A DNA stretch of 64,000 bases from CAVYPR01 sp963770505. Its GTDB lineage: Bacteria; Actinomycetota; Acidimicrobiia; Acidimicrobiales; RAAP-2. How positions within the stretch are numbered: position 1 is the stretch's first letter; each line of letters opens with the position of its first letter. The DNA lies in contig CAVYPR010000001.1 in the NCBI GenBank assembly GCA_963770505.1, forward strand, positions 1,054,001-1,118,000. Direction: 5' to 3'. Shown one piece after another: positions 8,558 through 17,688 of this stretch. Under the pieces are notes generated by a model, which did not search any database, had not been told where the DNA came from, and worked only from the letters and a program-made list of their open reading frames with translations. The translations under genes and the position numbers were made by a program.

Positions 8558-10465
8558 ATGTGTGGCATCGCGGGCTGCTATCAGCAGGCAGACGGCGACA
8601 CACTCATCCACCCGATGAGCGACCGCATCGCCCACCGCGGTCCGGACGACCACGGTCTCTTTCGCTTCCAGGGAAATCAGATATCCTGCCAACTCGCCCA
8701 TCGGCGACTCTCGATCATCGATCTGAGCGACGGCGGGCATCAGCCGATGAGTCGGAACGGACTCACTCTTTGCTACAACGGCGAACTCTACAATTTCCGG
8801 TCGTTACGGACTGAACTAGCCGCGCACGGGACCAAGTTCAGCACCAACTCGGACACTGAGGTTGTCCTTGAGGCATGGCGACACTGGGGCCCCGGCGCGC
8901 TGCAGCGCTTCCGTGGCATGTTCGCGTTCGCCATCTTCGACGAGCACACCGGTCGACTGGTGCTGGCCCGGGACCAGTTGGGCATCAAGCCGCTCCACTA
9001 TCTCCCCCGCAAGGACGGTGTGGTTTTCGCCTCCGAGCTCAAGAGCATCGTCAGCGCGCTCGGCCGAGGCATGCAGGCCGATCCGGGCGCATTGGTCGCT
9101 TCCCTGCTGTATTACTGGGTCCCCCCCACACGCTGCGTCATCAAAGGGGTCGCCAAGCTCCCGTCGGGTTCGTGGGCAGAGTTCCTCCCAGACGGTCGCC
9201 ACACGATCCGGCGGTATTGGGCGATAGAGGAGGTGGCAGCGGAGGCGGCCGCCGGGCCTCCGATCGAGCTGCAGCCGGTTATCGAGGAATCCGTCGCCGC
9301 CCACCTCGTCGCCGACGTCCCGGTGTCGAGCTTTCTCAGCGGCGGACTGGACTCGAGCATCGTTTCGGTCCTGGCCAAGCGGATTAACCCGGAGCTCGAC
9401 GCTTACACCATCACCTTTCGCCCCCAGGACCACCGCCTCGAGGCGATGCCTGACGACGCCAAGTACGCCCGCAAGGTGGCGACGCAGTTCGGAATTGAGC
9501 TTCACGAGATCGAAGCATCGCCCGACATCGTCGAACTCCTGCCCCGAATCATCGACGTACTCGACGAGCCGGTCGGCGATCCGGCCGCGATCAACACCCT
9601 GCTCATGTGCCAGGCGGCTCGCCAGGCCGGAGTCAAGGTGGTCTTGTCGGGCATGGGGGCCGACGAACTGTTTGGAGGGTATCGCAAACATCTGGCCTGC
9701 CAGATGGCTTCGACCTACCGACGTGTGCCGAGGCCTGCCCGCCGGGCCGTGCGGGCGACCGCTGAAATGCTCCCGGTCGTGGCCGCCGGTCGCGGCCTGC
9801 GACACGTTCGCTGGGGGAAGCGATTCCTGGAGTTCGCCGAGCTTCCCGAAGCCCAGGGATTTCGGCGCAGTTACACCCTCTATGACCCTTCGGAGCTGGT
9901 TGACCTGGTCAGCCCTGAGCTCGGCAAGTCCGTCGACGACGTGCTTGACGAGCACGACGCCGTGTACGCCGACTCGGTGCTGGCCGATCCTGTCAATCGG
10001 ATGTGCCTGTCCGACAGCCGGCTCTTCTTGCCGGGGCTCAACCTCGCCTACACCGACCGAGCCAGCATGGCGGCTTCCGTTGAGGTCCGGGTGCCTTTCG
10101 TGGACCCCACTGTCGTAGCAGCCGCCTTCTCGCTCCCCGGGTCGGCGAAGGTCAGGGGTCGGACCACCAAGGTGGCCCTGAAGCAGGCCGCCGCGGCCTG
10201 GTTGCCGGCCGAGATCATTAACCGGCCCAAGGCCCCTTTCAGCGCCCCCCTGCGGGCTTGGATCTCCCGTGACTTGAAGGAGACGGTCGACGAGGAATTG
10301 CTCGGTGGCGAACTCGTATCCAGCGGTTTCTTGCGGCGCGCCGCAGTCGAGCGCCTGGTGGAGGACGAACGCAGCGGGCGACAAGATCGATCCAAGCAGT
10401 TATGGCAGCTACTCACGACCGAGCTGTGGTGCCGACAGGCCCGAGCAAGCGGGGTGGTCGTGTGA
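8558..10465 (+). CDS. asnB: Asparagine synthase (glutamine-hydrolysing)-type amidotransferase
   Basis: A 635-residue protein with both AsnB domains: the Ntn glutaminase beginning MCGIAGC (Cys2 nucleophile; AHRGPDDHG; LSIIDLSDGGHQPM) and the ATP-pyrophosphatase synthetase domain with the PP-loop SFLSGGLDSSIVS near residue 265. The ATG follows the glycosyltransferase stop after one base. AsnB homologues inside polysaccharide loci often amidate a uronic acid or another carboxyl group instead of making asparagine; with a nucleotide-sugar dehydrogenase two genes upstream, amidation of the uronic acid is a reasonable inference. Real asparagine synthesis remains possible. Confidence 0.88.
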   Translation: MCGIAGCYQQADGDTLIHPMSDRIAHRGPDDHGLFRFQGNQISCQLAHRRLSIIDLSDGGHQPMSRNGLTLCYNGELYNFRSLRTELAAHGTKFSTNSDTEVVLEAWRHWGPGALQRFRGMFAFAIFDEHTGRLVLARDQLGIKPLHYLPRKDGVVFASELKSIVSALGRGMQADPGALVASLLYYWVPPTRCVIKGVAKLPSGSWAEFLPDGRHTIRRYWAIEEVAAEAAAGPPIELQPVIEESVAAHLVADVPVSSFLSGGLDSSIVSVLAKRINPELDAYTITFRPQDHRLEAMPDDAKYARKVATQFGIELHEIEASPDIVELLPRIIDVLDEPVGDPAAINTLLMCQAARQAGVKVVLSGMGADELFGGYRKHLACQMASTYRRVPRPARRAVRATAEMLPVVAAGRGLRHVRWGKRFLEFAELPEAQGFRRSYTLYDPSELVDLVSPELGKSVDDVLDEHDAVYADSVLADPVNRMCLSDSRLFLPGLNLAYTDRASMAASVEVRVPFVDPTVVAAAFSLPGSAKVRGRTTKVALKQAAAAWLPAEIINRPKAPFSAPLRAWISRDLKETVDEELLGGELVSSGFLRRAAVERLVEDERSGRQDRSKQLWQLLTTELWCRQARASGVVV

Positions 10466-10520
10466 GCCGTTTGCGCAAGACTTACGACCAACTACTAAGT
10501 TCCAGGAGCACTCCGGTTCC

Positions 10521-12689
10521 GTGAAACAAGTCGCCCAGAACTACAAGACCGGTGATCTCAAGGTCCTCGATGTCCCGCCGCCGAGTTGCCGAGCTGGTGG
10601 CGTGCTCGTCCGTACGCTGTACTCGCTGATCTCCACCGGGACCGAGGTCATGAAGGTCACCGAGGCCAACCTTTCTCTCATCGGCAAGGCGCGTTCACGT
10701 CCCGATCAGGTGCGCAAGCTCGTCGACAGCGTTTCCCAACAGGGCGTTCGAAGTACCTACTCGAAGGCCATGAACCAACTCGACAGCTACACGCCGCTTG
10801 GCTATTCGCTCTGCGGCGTGGTTGTCGAGGTAGGAAGGGGCGCTGAGGAACTGAAAGTTGGGCAGATGGTGGCCTGCGCCGGGAACGATTTCGCCTTGCA
10901 CGCCGAGCTCAATTGGGTGCCGCGCAACCTGTGCGTGCCGGTGCCCGAGGGCGTGGAGCCCACTCTCGCAGCGTTCGCCACCGTCGGGGCCATCGCTATG
11001 CACGGCGTGCGTCGGGCGGAGTCCCAATTGGGCGACACCGCGTGCGTCATCGGGCTCGGTCTGGTCGGCCAACTGGCCGTGCAGTTGATGGTGGCCTCCG
11101 GGGTACGTGTGGTCGGTCTAGACGTCATGCCGGACCGATGTCGCCTGGCTGAACAGGCGGGCGCCATCGCTTGCGATGCACCCGACAGCCAGGGACTCGA
11201 CCACATTGAGCGCACCTTGGCCGATCTCACCGGCGGTGTCGGAGCGGATCAGGTGCTGTTGACGGCCGGCGGGTCGACCAACGGCCCGGTCGAAGCCGCC
11301 GCCCGCCTGGCTCGCGACCGCGCCCGGGTCGTCGACATCGGCAAGCTGAAGCTGGACCTTCCGTGGAACGCCTACTACGACAAGGAACTCGAGGTCCTCT
11401 TCTCGAGGTCGTACGGCCCAGGCCGCTATGACGACGTCTACGAGTTGGAGGGAGTTGACTACCCCATCGGTTACGTGCGTTGGACCGAGCGGCGGAACCT
11501 TGAGTGCTTCCTCGATCTCATTAATCGGGACGCCCTGTCACTGGATCTGCTGGTCTCCGACACCTTCACCGTGACAGAAGCACCCGACGTGTACGGCCGT
11601 CTGCGTTCGGGACAGCTGCGCGGAATCGGCTTCCTCTTCGAATATGACGAAACCGAGACGACCCCGACGGCGATGTCCTGGTCGGACCGGGTTCCAGAGG
11701 CGGCACGCGTGCCCGCTCGAGCCGGGCGGCAAGCGACACTACGTCTCGGCTTCATCGGCGCCGGGAACTACGCATCGTCGATGCTCTTGCCGCACCTAGC
11801 AAAGCGAGACGATGTCGAACTGCGGCACGTAGTCACCAGCACGTCGCTCTCGGCCGCCAACGCGCAGCGCCGATTCGGGTTCACTCAGGCGTCGACCGAT
11901 GTCGAGCGGCTCCTGGACGATGACAGCATCGACGCTGTCTTTGTCGTCACCCGCCACCGCACCCACGCCGACTTCGTCACCCAGTGCCTCGAGGCCGGAA
12001 AGGCAACCTTCGTCGAGAAACCGCTGGCCCTCGACGACGATCAGCTGGCTCGCATTCTCGAGGTCGTGGCCACCACCGGCAACGACCGTCTCATGGTGGG
12101 ATTCAACAGGCGGTTCGCTCCGTTGCTCACTGAAATGCGACGCCGATTCGGCCCAGCCACGCAACCGGCCGTCGTCCGCTACCTGGTGAACGCCGGACCG
12201 CTCGGACCCAATAGCTGGTACCGCGGAGACTTGGAGGGCTCGCGCTTCACGGGCGAGGGAGGACATTTCCTCGACACCATTGCCTGGTGGCTCGACGCAC
12301 AACCTCTTGAGGTCCACGCCATGACCGTTGGCGACCACGGCGACCTCCACGTGACGCTCCGCTATGACGACGGTTCGATCGCCAGCATCGACTACGTCAT
12401 CCACGGGCACCCCCGCTACCCCAAAGAGACCTTCGAGGTCTCCGCGCTCGGTCGCACGGCCCGGCTCGACAACTTCAAACGTGCCACGGTATGGACCGGT
12501 CGACGGCATTCCACCCGGCGGTCGTTCGGGTCGGTCGACAAGGGGCAAGCCCAACAGCTCGCTTGCTTCCTCGGCGCCGTGCGCACCGGCGACCCGATGC
12601 CCATCAACGTTGCCTCCCTGACGGCCACCACGGCTGCCACCTTGGCAGTAGCGGAGAGCGTGGCGACCGGCATGCCGGTGACGCTGTGA
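10521..12689 (+). CDS. Bi-domain oxidoreductase: MDR dehydrogenase fused to Gfo/Idh/MocA
   Basis: A 722-residue fusion. Residues 1-380 are a medium-chain dehydrogenase (CVIGLGLVGQLAVQLM near 174; GGSTNGPVEAAARLARDRAR). Residues 405-722 are a Gfo/Idh/MocA oxidoreductase (LGFIGAGNYASS near 408; catalytic-type EKPLALDDDQL near 498). This architecture is recurrent in bacterial polysaccharide loci, usually directly before a heparinase II/III gene as here. GTG 10521 is chosen because AGGAG lies about 13 bases upstream and the protein then opens MKQVAQNYKTGDLKVLDVPPP as the family does. Presumed role: NAD(P)-dependent sugar modification. The exact substrate is unknown. Confidence 0.85.
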   Translation: MKQVAQNYKTGDLKVLDVPPPSCRAGGVLVRTLYSLISTGTEVMKVTEANLSLIGKARSRPDQVRKLVDSVSQQGVRSTYSKAMNQLDSYTPLGYSLCGVVVEVGRGAEELKVGQMVACAGNDFALHAELNWVPRNLCVPVPEGVEPTLAAFATVGAIAMHGVRRAESQLGDTACVIGLGLVGQLAVQLMVASGVRVVGLDVMPDRCRLAEQAGAIACDAPDSQGLDHIERTLADLTGGVGADQVLLTAGGSTNGPVEAAARLARDRARVVDIGKLKLDLPWNAYYDKELEVLFSRSYGPGRYDDVYELEGVDYPIGYVRWTERRNLECFLDLINRDALSLDLLVSDTFTVTEAPDVYGRLRSGQLRGIGFLFEYDETETTPTAMSWSDRVPEAARVPARAGRQATLRLGFIGAGNYASSMLLPHLAKRDDVELRHVVTSTSLSAANAQRRFGFTQASTDVERLLDDDSIDAVFVVTRHRTHADFVTQCLEAGKATFVEKPLALDDDQLARILEVVATTGNDRLMVGFNRRFAPLLTEMRRRFGPATQPAVVRYLVNAGPLGPNSWYRGDLEGSRFTGEGGHFLDTIAWWLDAQPLEVHAMTVGDHGDLHVTLRYDDGSIASIDYVIHGHPRYPKETFEVSALGRTARLDNFKRATVWTGRRHSTRRSFGSVDKGQAQQLACFLGAVRTGDPMPINVASLTATTAATLAVAESVATGMPVTL

Positions 12690-12699
12690 CCCCGGCGAA

Positions 12700-14733
12700 T
12701 TGCTGGTGACGCCGACGCGCCTCGCCTGGTATGCCCGACGGCTGCAGGCGATGTCCCCATCTGAAGTCGCCTGGCGCCTACGAGATCGCGTGCGCCAGGA
12801 GGTGTGGGCTCACCGGACGTTCGGGCCGCCCACCCCTGCACCCCCACAGGGGACCTCGGCACCTCATACCGCAGACACTGCTCCGGCGCAATCACCCCGT
12901 CAGGTGACGCCGTTCCCAGCGTCGGTGAATCTCGACACTCTGCCCGAAGAGGCGCACCGCGGCCTCATCTCGGTGGCACAGGGACTTCTCGGCGGCCGCT
13001 TCGACATCCTCGGCACGCTTCGGGAGGACATGGCCGACCCAACATGGTCACTCGACCCGCTCAGTGGCCAGTCGTACCCCGACGACCGCTGTGCGTTCCA
13101 GATCGACTTCCGCTCCGCGGCCGACCCACGCAATGTCAAGCAAGTGTGGGAGCTCTCTCGCCATCACCATTTGACCGTACTCGGCCTCGCCTGGCGGCTC
13201 ACCGGCGATGACCGGTACGCGGACATGGCAGCGCGCCACCTACGCTCGTGGTGGAAGGCGAACCCCGTCCTCCGCGGCGTCAACTGGTCGAGCGGCATCG
13301 AGCTGGGCATCCGTCTGATCTCATGGGTGTGGACGCGCCGCCTCCTGGACGGCTGGCCTGGAGCGTCCACGCTCTTCGAGGAGAACGGGGTGGCAGTTCA
13401 CCAGATCTACTGGCACCAGCGCTACCTGGCCGCCTTCCGCAGCCGGGGATCGTCGGCCAACAACCACGTAGTTGCCGAGGCGGCCGGTCAGCTGGTGACC
13501 AGTTGTGCCTTCCCATGGTTCGCCGAGAGCCCTCGTTGGCGAGACGAGTCCACCAGACTTCTGGAGGAACAGCTGCTGCGCAACACCTTCTCGGACGGCC
13601 TCAACCGCGAGCAGGCTTTCGACTACCACGGTCTCGTCGCCGAGTTAGGTCTGGTGGCAGCGGTCGAGGCCGAGTGGGCGGGTACGCCCATTGGGGAAAC
13701 CTCCTGGATCCTGCTCTGCTCAATGCTGGACGTGACGGCTTCGGTCCTGGACCGAGCGGGGCATGCTCCTCGCTACGGCGACAGCGACGACGGTCGGGCC
13801 CTGGTCCTGGCCGACCCGGCCGCCGATCGATGGTCATCGCTCCTTGCCGTCGGGGCAGCCGTCTTCGGCTCCCTTCCTTGGTGGCCTCCGGTCACCCCCG
13901 ACGCGGAGAGCATCCTGTTGGCCGGCCTGGTCGGACACACCGTGGACATCGACCATCGACCCGAGGCACGTCGCTCGCACTACTCCGGCGGCGGTCTGAC
14001 CATCCTGCGCTCGCCATCAGAAGCCGGCGAGGAGATCTGGTGTCGGTGCGACGCTGGCCCCCACGGTTTCTTGTCTATCGCCGCCCACGCTCATGCCGAC
14101 GCGCTGTCCATCGAGCTGCACCACGATGGGGTAGAGCTCCTGGTCGATCCGGGAACGTACTGCTATCACGGCGAACCGGCCTGGCGCCGATACTTCCGTT
14201 CCACCATCGCCCACAACACCCTTGACCTCGACGCCAAGGACCAGTCAGAGTCGGGCGGGCCCTTTCTGTGGGTCCGTCAGGCGAGCACGAGCCTGCTCGA
14301 GGTTCAACTCGACGGGCCCGGGGTTCAACGTTGGTCGGCCGAGCACAACGGCTACGGCGCCTTGGATCCTCCTGCTCGCCACCAGCGTACCGTCACCCTC
14401 GACTGCTCCGCTCGGTCACTCGACATCGTCGACCACGTGACGAGCATCGGGTCTCACCGCGTTCGTCTGGCGTTCCACCTCGGGCCGGCGGTCCGGTCGA
14501 TGGTGGATGGCAGTGAGGCCATCCTCCGCTGGGTCCTATCGTCGGGTGACGAGGCGACGGCCGCCCTGACTTTGCCCGACCAACTCGCCTGGAGCATGTA
14601 CCGGGGCTCCACCGATCCGGTACTGGGGTGGTATTCGCCTTCCTTCGGGCGACGTATGCCCACGACGACTCTCGTCGGCTCCGGACTGGCAACCGAGTCA
14701 CTCTTCCATAGCCGACTGCAATTCACGTCGTAG
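12700..14733 (+). CDS. Heparinase II/III / alginate-lyase family protein
   Basis: A 677-residue protein of the heparinase II/III superfamily: an alpha/alpha-toroid half (about 60-380) with SSANNHVVAEAAGQLV and DYHGLVAELGLV, and a beta-sandwich half with HAHADALSIELHHDGVELL followed by DPGTYCY. These carry the Asn, Tyr/His and zinc-site histidine positions of uronic-acid lyases. No secretion signal is visible, so it may edit lipid-linked or intracellular glycan, or be exported by an unseen route. The start is uncertain: TTG 12700, CTG 12703 and GTG 12706 are consecutive, with no good ribosome site. It follows the fusion oxidoreductase after ten bases and ends the forward operon. Confidence 0.82.
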   Translation: MLVTPTRLAWYARRLQAMSPSEVAWRLRDRVRQEVWAHRTFGPPTPAPPQGTSAPHTADTAPAQSPRQVTPFPASVNLDTLPEEAHRGLISVAQGLLGGRFDILGTLREDMADPTWSLDPLSGQSYPDDRCAFQIDFRSAADPRNVKQVWELSRHHHLTVLGLAWRLTGDDRYADMAARHLRSWWKANPVLRGVNWSSGIELGIRLISWVWTRRLLDGWPGASTLFEENGVAVHQIYWHQRYLAAFRSRGSSANNHVVAEAAGQLVTSCAFPWFAESPRWRDESTRLLEEQLLRNTFSDGLNREQAFDYHGLVAELGLVAAVEAEWAGTPIGETSWILLCSMLDVTASVLDRAGHAPRYGDSDDGRALVLADPAADRWSSLLAVGAAVFGSLPWWPPVTPDAESILLAGLVGHTVDIDHRPEARRSHYSGGGLTILRSPSEAGEEIWCRCDAGPHGFLSIAAHAHADALSIELHHDGVELLVDPGTYCYHGEPAWRRYFRSTIAHNTLDLDAKDQSESGGPFLWVRQASTSLLEVQLDGPGVQRWSAEHNGYGALDPPARHQRTVTLDCSARSLDIVDHVTSIGSHRVRLAFHLGPAVRSMVDGSEAILRWVLSSGDEATAALTLPDQLAWSMYRGSTDPVLGWYSPSFGRRMPTTTLVGSGLATESLFHSRLQFTS

Positions 14734-14764
14734 GCGGCCGAGAACCCAGGCCGCGGCACTGACA

Positions 14765-16033
14765 TCAGCCGGCCGGCAGCTCTGGGGACGCCCCGGTGAT
14801 CGGCAACATCAGCACCGACATGGCCACGGCCAAATCAAGCAGGTACGGCGATGCCTCGCCCAAGCCCGTCTCGGTGAACGACGCTACGAGGCAGTACACC
14901 ACCAAGAACAAGGCGATCGCCCGACGCGGCCCCCGCGGGCTGAAGGCCGCCAAGAGGAAGAGGAGCAGGAGAACCGCACCGTCGATGACGTCCCCCACCA
15001 AGCCCTGATCGAGGTACGTCGAGTACCAGCTCGAGTCGATCGGCAAGCCGTTGAACGAGTCATTCGACATGCCGTACCCGAAGAGCGTGTTCACCTCCGT
15101 TCGCGGCTGCGCCAACAGTGCGGTCCAGACCTGCGTGCGACCGCTCAGCCCGGTGAGCTCTCCCTTGCTCTCACCACGGTTGAACCAGGCTCCCAGGAAG
15201 GGAGCGAAGCTTAGGGCAGCCAAGCAGGCGACCACCGCGGTCACGGCAAGTGCCTTTCGCACCCGCCGGCGGCTAAGGAACAGACTGAGACCCGCAACGA
15301 GCACGCCGACAAGTAATCCAATGAGGGCGGTGCGCGTGTGGGTGAGGAGCAGAATGACCACACCTAGCCCCGTGACGATCGCTGCCGACCGAGGCTTGAC
15401 CAGCCCGGCGAACCACAGGACGATCGTGGTCCCGGCCAGGACCGCGGCATAGTGAGCGACCTGGGTTGGGGGGACCGGCCAGATCGCTCCACCCAGCCGC
15501 CCGCCACCACCCTGGGAGAACGCCGTCCCGGGCACCAGCACGATACCGAGCAAGACGACCGCCAACACGACCGAGAGTGCCCGTCGGTGGTACCGGAGCA
15601 AGAGAAGGTCCCTTCGTCCCCACCACGGCGTCAACATCCACAGGACCGCCACCATGCCCACCAGCCGGAACGCTCGTATAGAAGACCCCAGCGCGAAGTA
15701 CCCACGAACGCTCATCATGACCGAGGTGACGCACAAGATCGTCATGAAAAGCAAGAAGAGGTTGGGGCGGACTAGAGCCCTTCGGTTGATGGACACCGCC
15801 AGTATCAGCGCCACGCCCAGTGCCCCTTGGGTCACCATCTTGCCGACCGACGTGGGGAGCGGCAGCAGCGCCGACTTGGTCGAGTACGTGAGGACATTGA
15901 GGAAGAGGAGTCCCCAGATCCACCCGATACGACGAGCGACCGAGGCGTCGGACTGAGGTGACGCCCCCGCTCTGGCCTTGATCAATGCCGGCGACGGCGT
16001 TCTGAGGCGCACCCTTGTGACGAGCTCGGTCAC
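14765..16033 (-). CDS. O-antigen ligase/polymerase-like membrane protein (Wzy/WaaL)
   Basis: A 422-residue integral membrane protein with roughly ten hydrophobic segments and a large periplasmic-type loop (FNRGESKGELTGLSGRTQVW, FGYGMSNDSFNGLPIDSSWY) before the last helices, the layout of the Wzy_C family. These proteins join lipid-linked repeat units on the outer face of the cytoplasmic membrane. GTG 16033 is preferred over an in-frame ATG at 16129: it starts eight bases after the upstream stop with GTGAGGG as ribosome site, and the longer version would overlap the Wzz gene by 89 bases. It is the last gene of a three-gene minus-strand operon with both copolymerases. Confidence 0.8.
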   Translation of the reverse strand: MTELVTRVRLRTPSPALIKARAGASPQSDASVARRIGWIWGLLFLNVLTYSTKSALLPLPTSVGKMVTQGALGVALILAVSINRRALVRPNLFLLFMTILCVTSVMMSVRGYFALGSSIRAFRLVGMVAVLWMLTPWWGRRDLLLLRYHRRALSVVLAVVLLGIVLVPGTAFSQGGGGRLGGAIWPVPPTQVAHYAAVLAGTTIVLWFAGLVKPRSAAIVTGLGVVILLLTHTRTALIGLLVGVLVAGLSLFLSRRRVRKALAVTAVVACLAALSFAPFLGAWFNRGESKGELTGLSGRTQVWTALLAQPRTEVNTLFGYGMSNDSFNGLPIDSSWYSTYLDQGLVGDVIDGAVLLLLFLLAAFSPRGPRRAIALFLVVYCLVASFTETGLGEASPYLLDLAVAMSVLMLPITGASPELPAG

Positions 16034-16040
16034 GGGGCCC

Positions 16041-17630
16041 TCACGACGGCTGTCTCTCCCCGAGGCGTCGACGTAGCACCGACGCTCCGGGTTCTGGGAG
16101 CCCGACACTGTCGTCGTCCGCATCGGCACGGAGCAATACCGCCGACGTGGCCTTCACGTCGGAAGCTTCCAGGAGTTCGACGACGGCGTCCATCCACTGG
16201 ACCGTCGAGCGACCGGCACTCACAGCCAGGATGGCATCGTTGGTCCAGTCTCGGAGGTGCCACGCACCAACTGACGGATCGATGGTGGCGATGACCAAGC
16301 GGACATCGATGTCGCCCGGCTCCGCCCGGGCCCCATTCCCAGGGACGCCCTCGGCAGATTCCCACGGCCCAGCGGAAACGAAGAGCGTATAGGGGGCAGC
16401 GTCATTCGCTGCGACGATATGGAAGCCGACTTGCGGCGCACCCAGTGCACGCGCCAGTGCGCGGTTCGCCGTGGCGTCAACCAGCAGCACGCGTTTACCT
16501 GCGGAGCTCAACGTGCCGGCCAGCACAGCCATTGCCGCCGCTGGCACATTGACGTCGTCGATGGCAATCAACATCTCGGTCGGCTTGGGACCGCCGGCAG
16601 CAACTCGACTCATCAAGTATTGGACGAGGCTCTCCAAACCGGGATCGGGTGCAGACACCATGCCTGCGATCGAGGGTTGCGAAAAGGGTAAGTGGCGACC
16701 GACCCGCCCAATGCTGATGCCGATGGGCACACCGAGGACCGCGGCAATGTCCTCTCGGCGGCGGAGCCGGTCACTCAGCACGGCTTGGAAGACCACGATC
16801 ATCAGTCCCAGTCCGAGTCCTGCCACCAAGCCAGAGAGTCCGTCGACCGCGAGAAGCTTCTTCTTGGAGGATATGAACGGAGTGCCCGCGGCGATCACCC
16901 GGCTGCCCCTGGTCACCGACAACGTGTTCGTGTTGTCCTGCTCGATTGTCTGTTGGACGGTGGCGACCTGAGCTGAATCGGCCGATCGCTCGGCGGTGAG
17001 ACTGGCGATCTGCTGGGCCTCGATGGAGTTCTGGCTCCCCGATTCAAGCGCTTTGATCTGGCTGCCCAGGTCGCTGATTTGGGACTGCAGCGTGGCGATC
17101 TCCTTGTTGGCGCCTGACACGACGGCCTGGTTCTGGGCGCCGTAGACCTGGGCCCGGAACGCCAGGTACGCGGTCGCCACCGCGTTCACCCTGCGAACCG
17201 CCTCGTTGGAAGACGATCCCGAGATCTTCAAAGTGAGGACGTTGTCGCTTACGGTCGTCCCTGGTGCCTTGCCAAGAAGTTGTGACGGGGTGAGGTCGTG
17301 CTCTCCCAACAGCGTGATGGCTCTCTTGCCGACCGCGGCCGTCTGGAGCATCGCCAGGTCATTGGCGGCTCCCACTGTCTGATCGCTGCCCGGAGGGTGG
17401 ACCAGGTAGAGCGTGGCGGTGGCTGAATACTGTTCCGGGAAGACGAGGTGGTAGCTAAAGCCGACGAGAAGGCCGAGCAGCGCCAGTCCCAGCAACAGGC
17501 GGCGCTGGCGGCGCAGCGCCGCCGCTATGAAGCGAAGGCTGACTACCCGCCCCGACACGAGATTCACGGGCTGGGGTTTGACGACAGGATCGAAATCGCT
17601 GCCCACCATCAGGTCCGGGTCAAACGTCAT
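16041..17630 (-). CDS. Wzz-type chain-length protein with degenerate kinase domain
   Basis: A 529-residue polysaccharide copolymerase. A first membrane helix (LLLGLALLGLLVGFSYHLVF) precedes an extracytoplasmic coiled-coil region (ATLQSQISDLGSQIKALESG), followed by a second helix (LSGLVAGLGLGLMIVVFQAV). The C-terminal cytoplasmic domain keeps the BY-kinase Walker A'-like strand KRVLLVDATANRALARALG, but the normal P-loop GxxxxGK[ST] is replaced by DDVNVPAAAMAVLAG. It should therefore not bind ATP in the usual way and has no Tyr-rich tail. Likely role: controlling polymer length together with the Wzy-like protein downstream. Confidence 0.8.
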   Translation of the reverse strand: MTFDPDLMVGSDFDPVVKPQPVNLVSGRVVSLRFIAAALRRQRRLLLGLALLGLLVGFSYHLVFPEQYSATATLYLVHPPGSDQTVGAANDLAMLQTAAVGKRAITLLGEHDLTPSQLLGKAPGTTVSDNVLTLKISGSSSNEAVRRVNAVATAYLAFRAQVYGAQNQAVVSGANKEIATLQSQISDLGSQIKALESGSQNSIEAQQIASLTAERSADSAQVATVQQTIEQDNTNTLSVTRGSRVIAAGTPFISSKKKLLAVDGLSGLVAGLGLGLMIVVFQAVLSDRLRRREDIAAVLGVPIGISIGRVGRHLPFSQPSIAGMVSAPDPGLESLVQYLMSRVAAGGPKPTEMLIAIDDVNVPAAAMAVLAGTLSSAGKRVLLVDATANRALARALGAPQVGFHIVAANDAAPYTLFVSAGPWESAEGVPGNGARAEPGDIDVRLVIATIDPSVGAWHLRDWTNDAILAVSAGRSTVQWMDAVVELLEASDVKATSAVLLRADADDDSVGLPEPGASVLRRRLGERQPS

Positions 17631-17688
17631 ACGTCGACGTCGCTCGTGTTCGGACTCCGACCGGCTACCCCCCTCGCCGAGGACCCGG

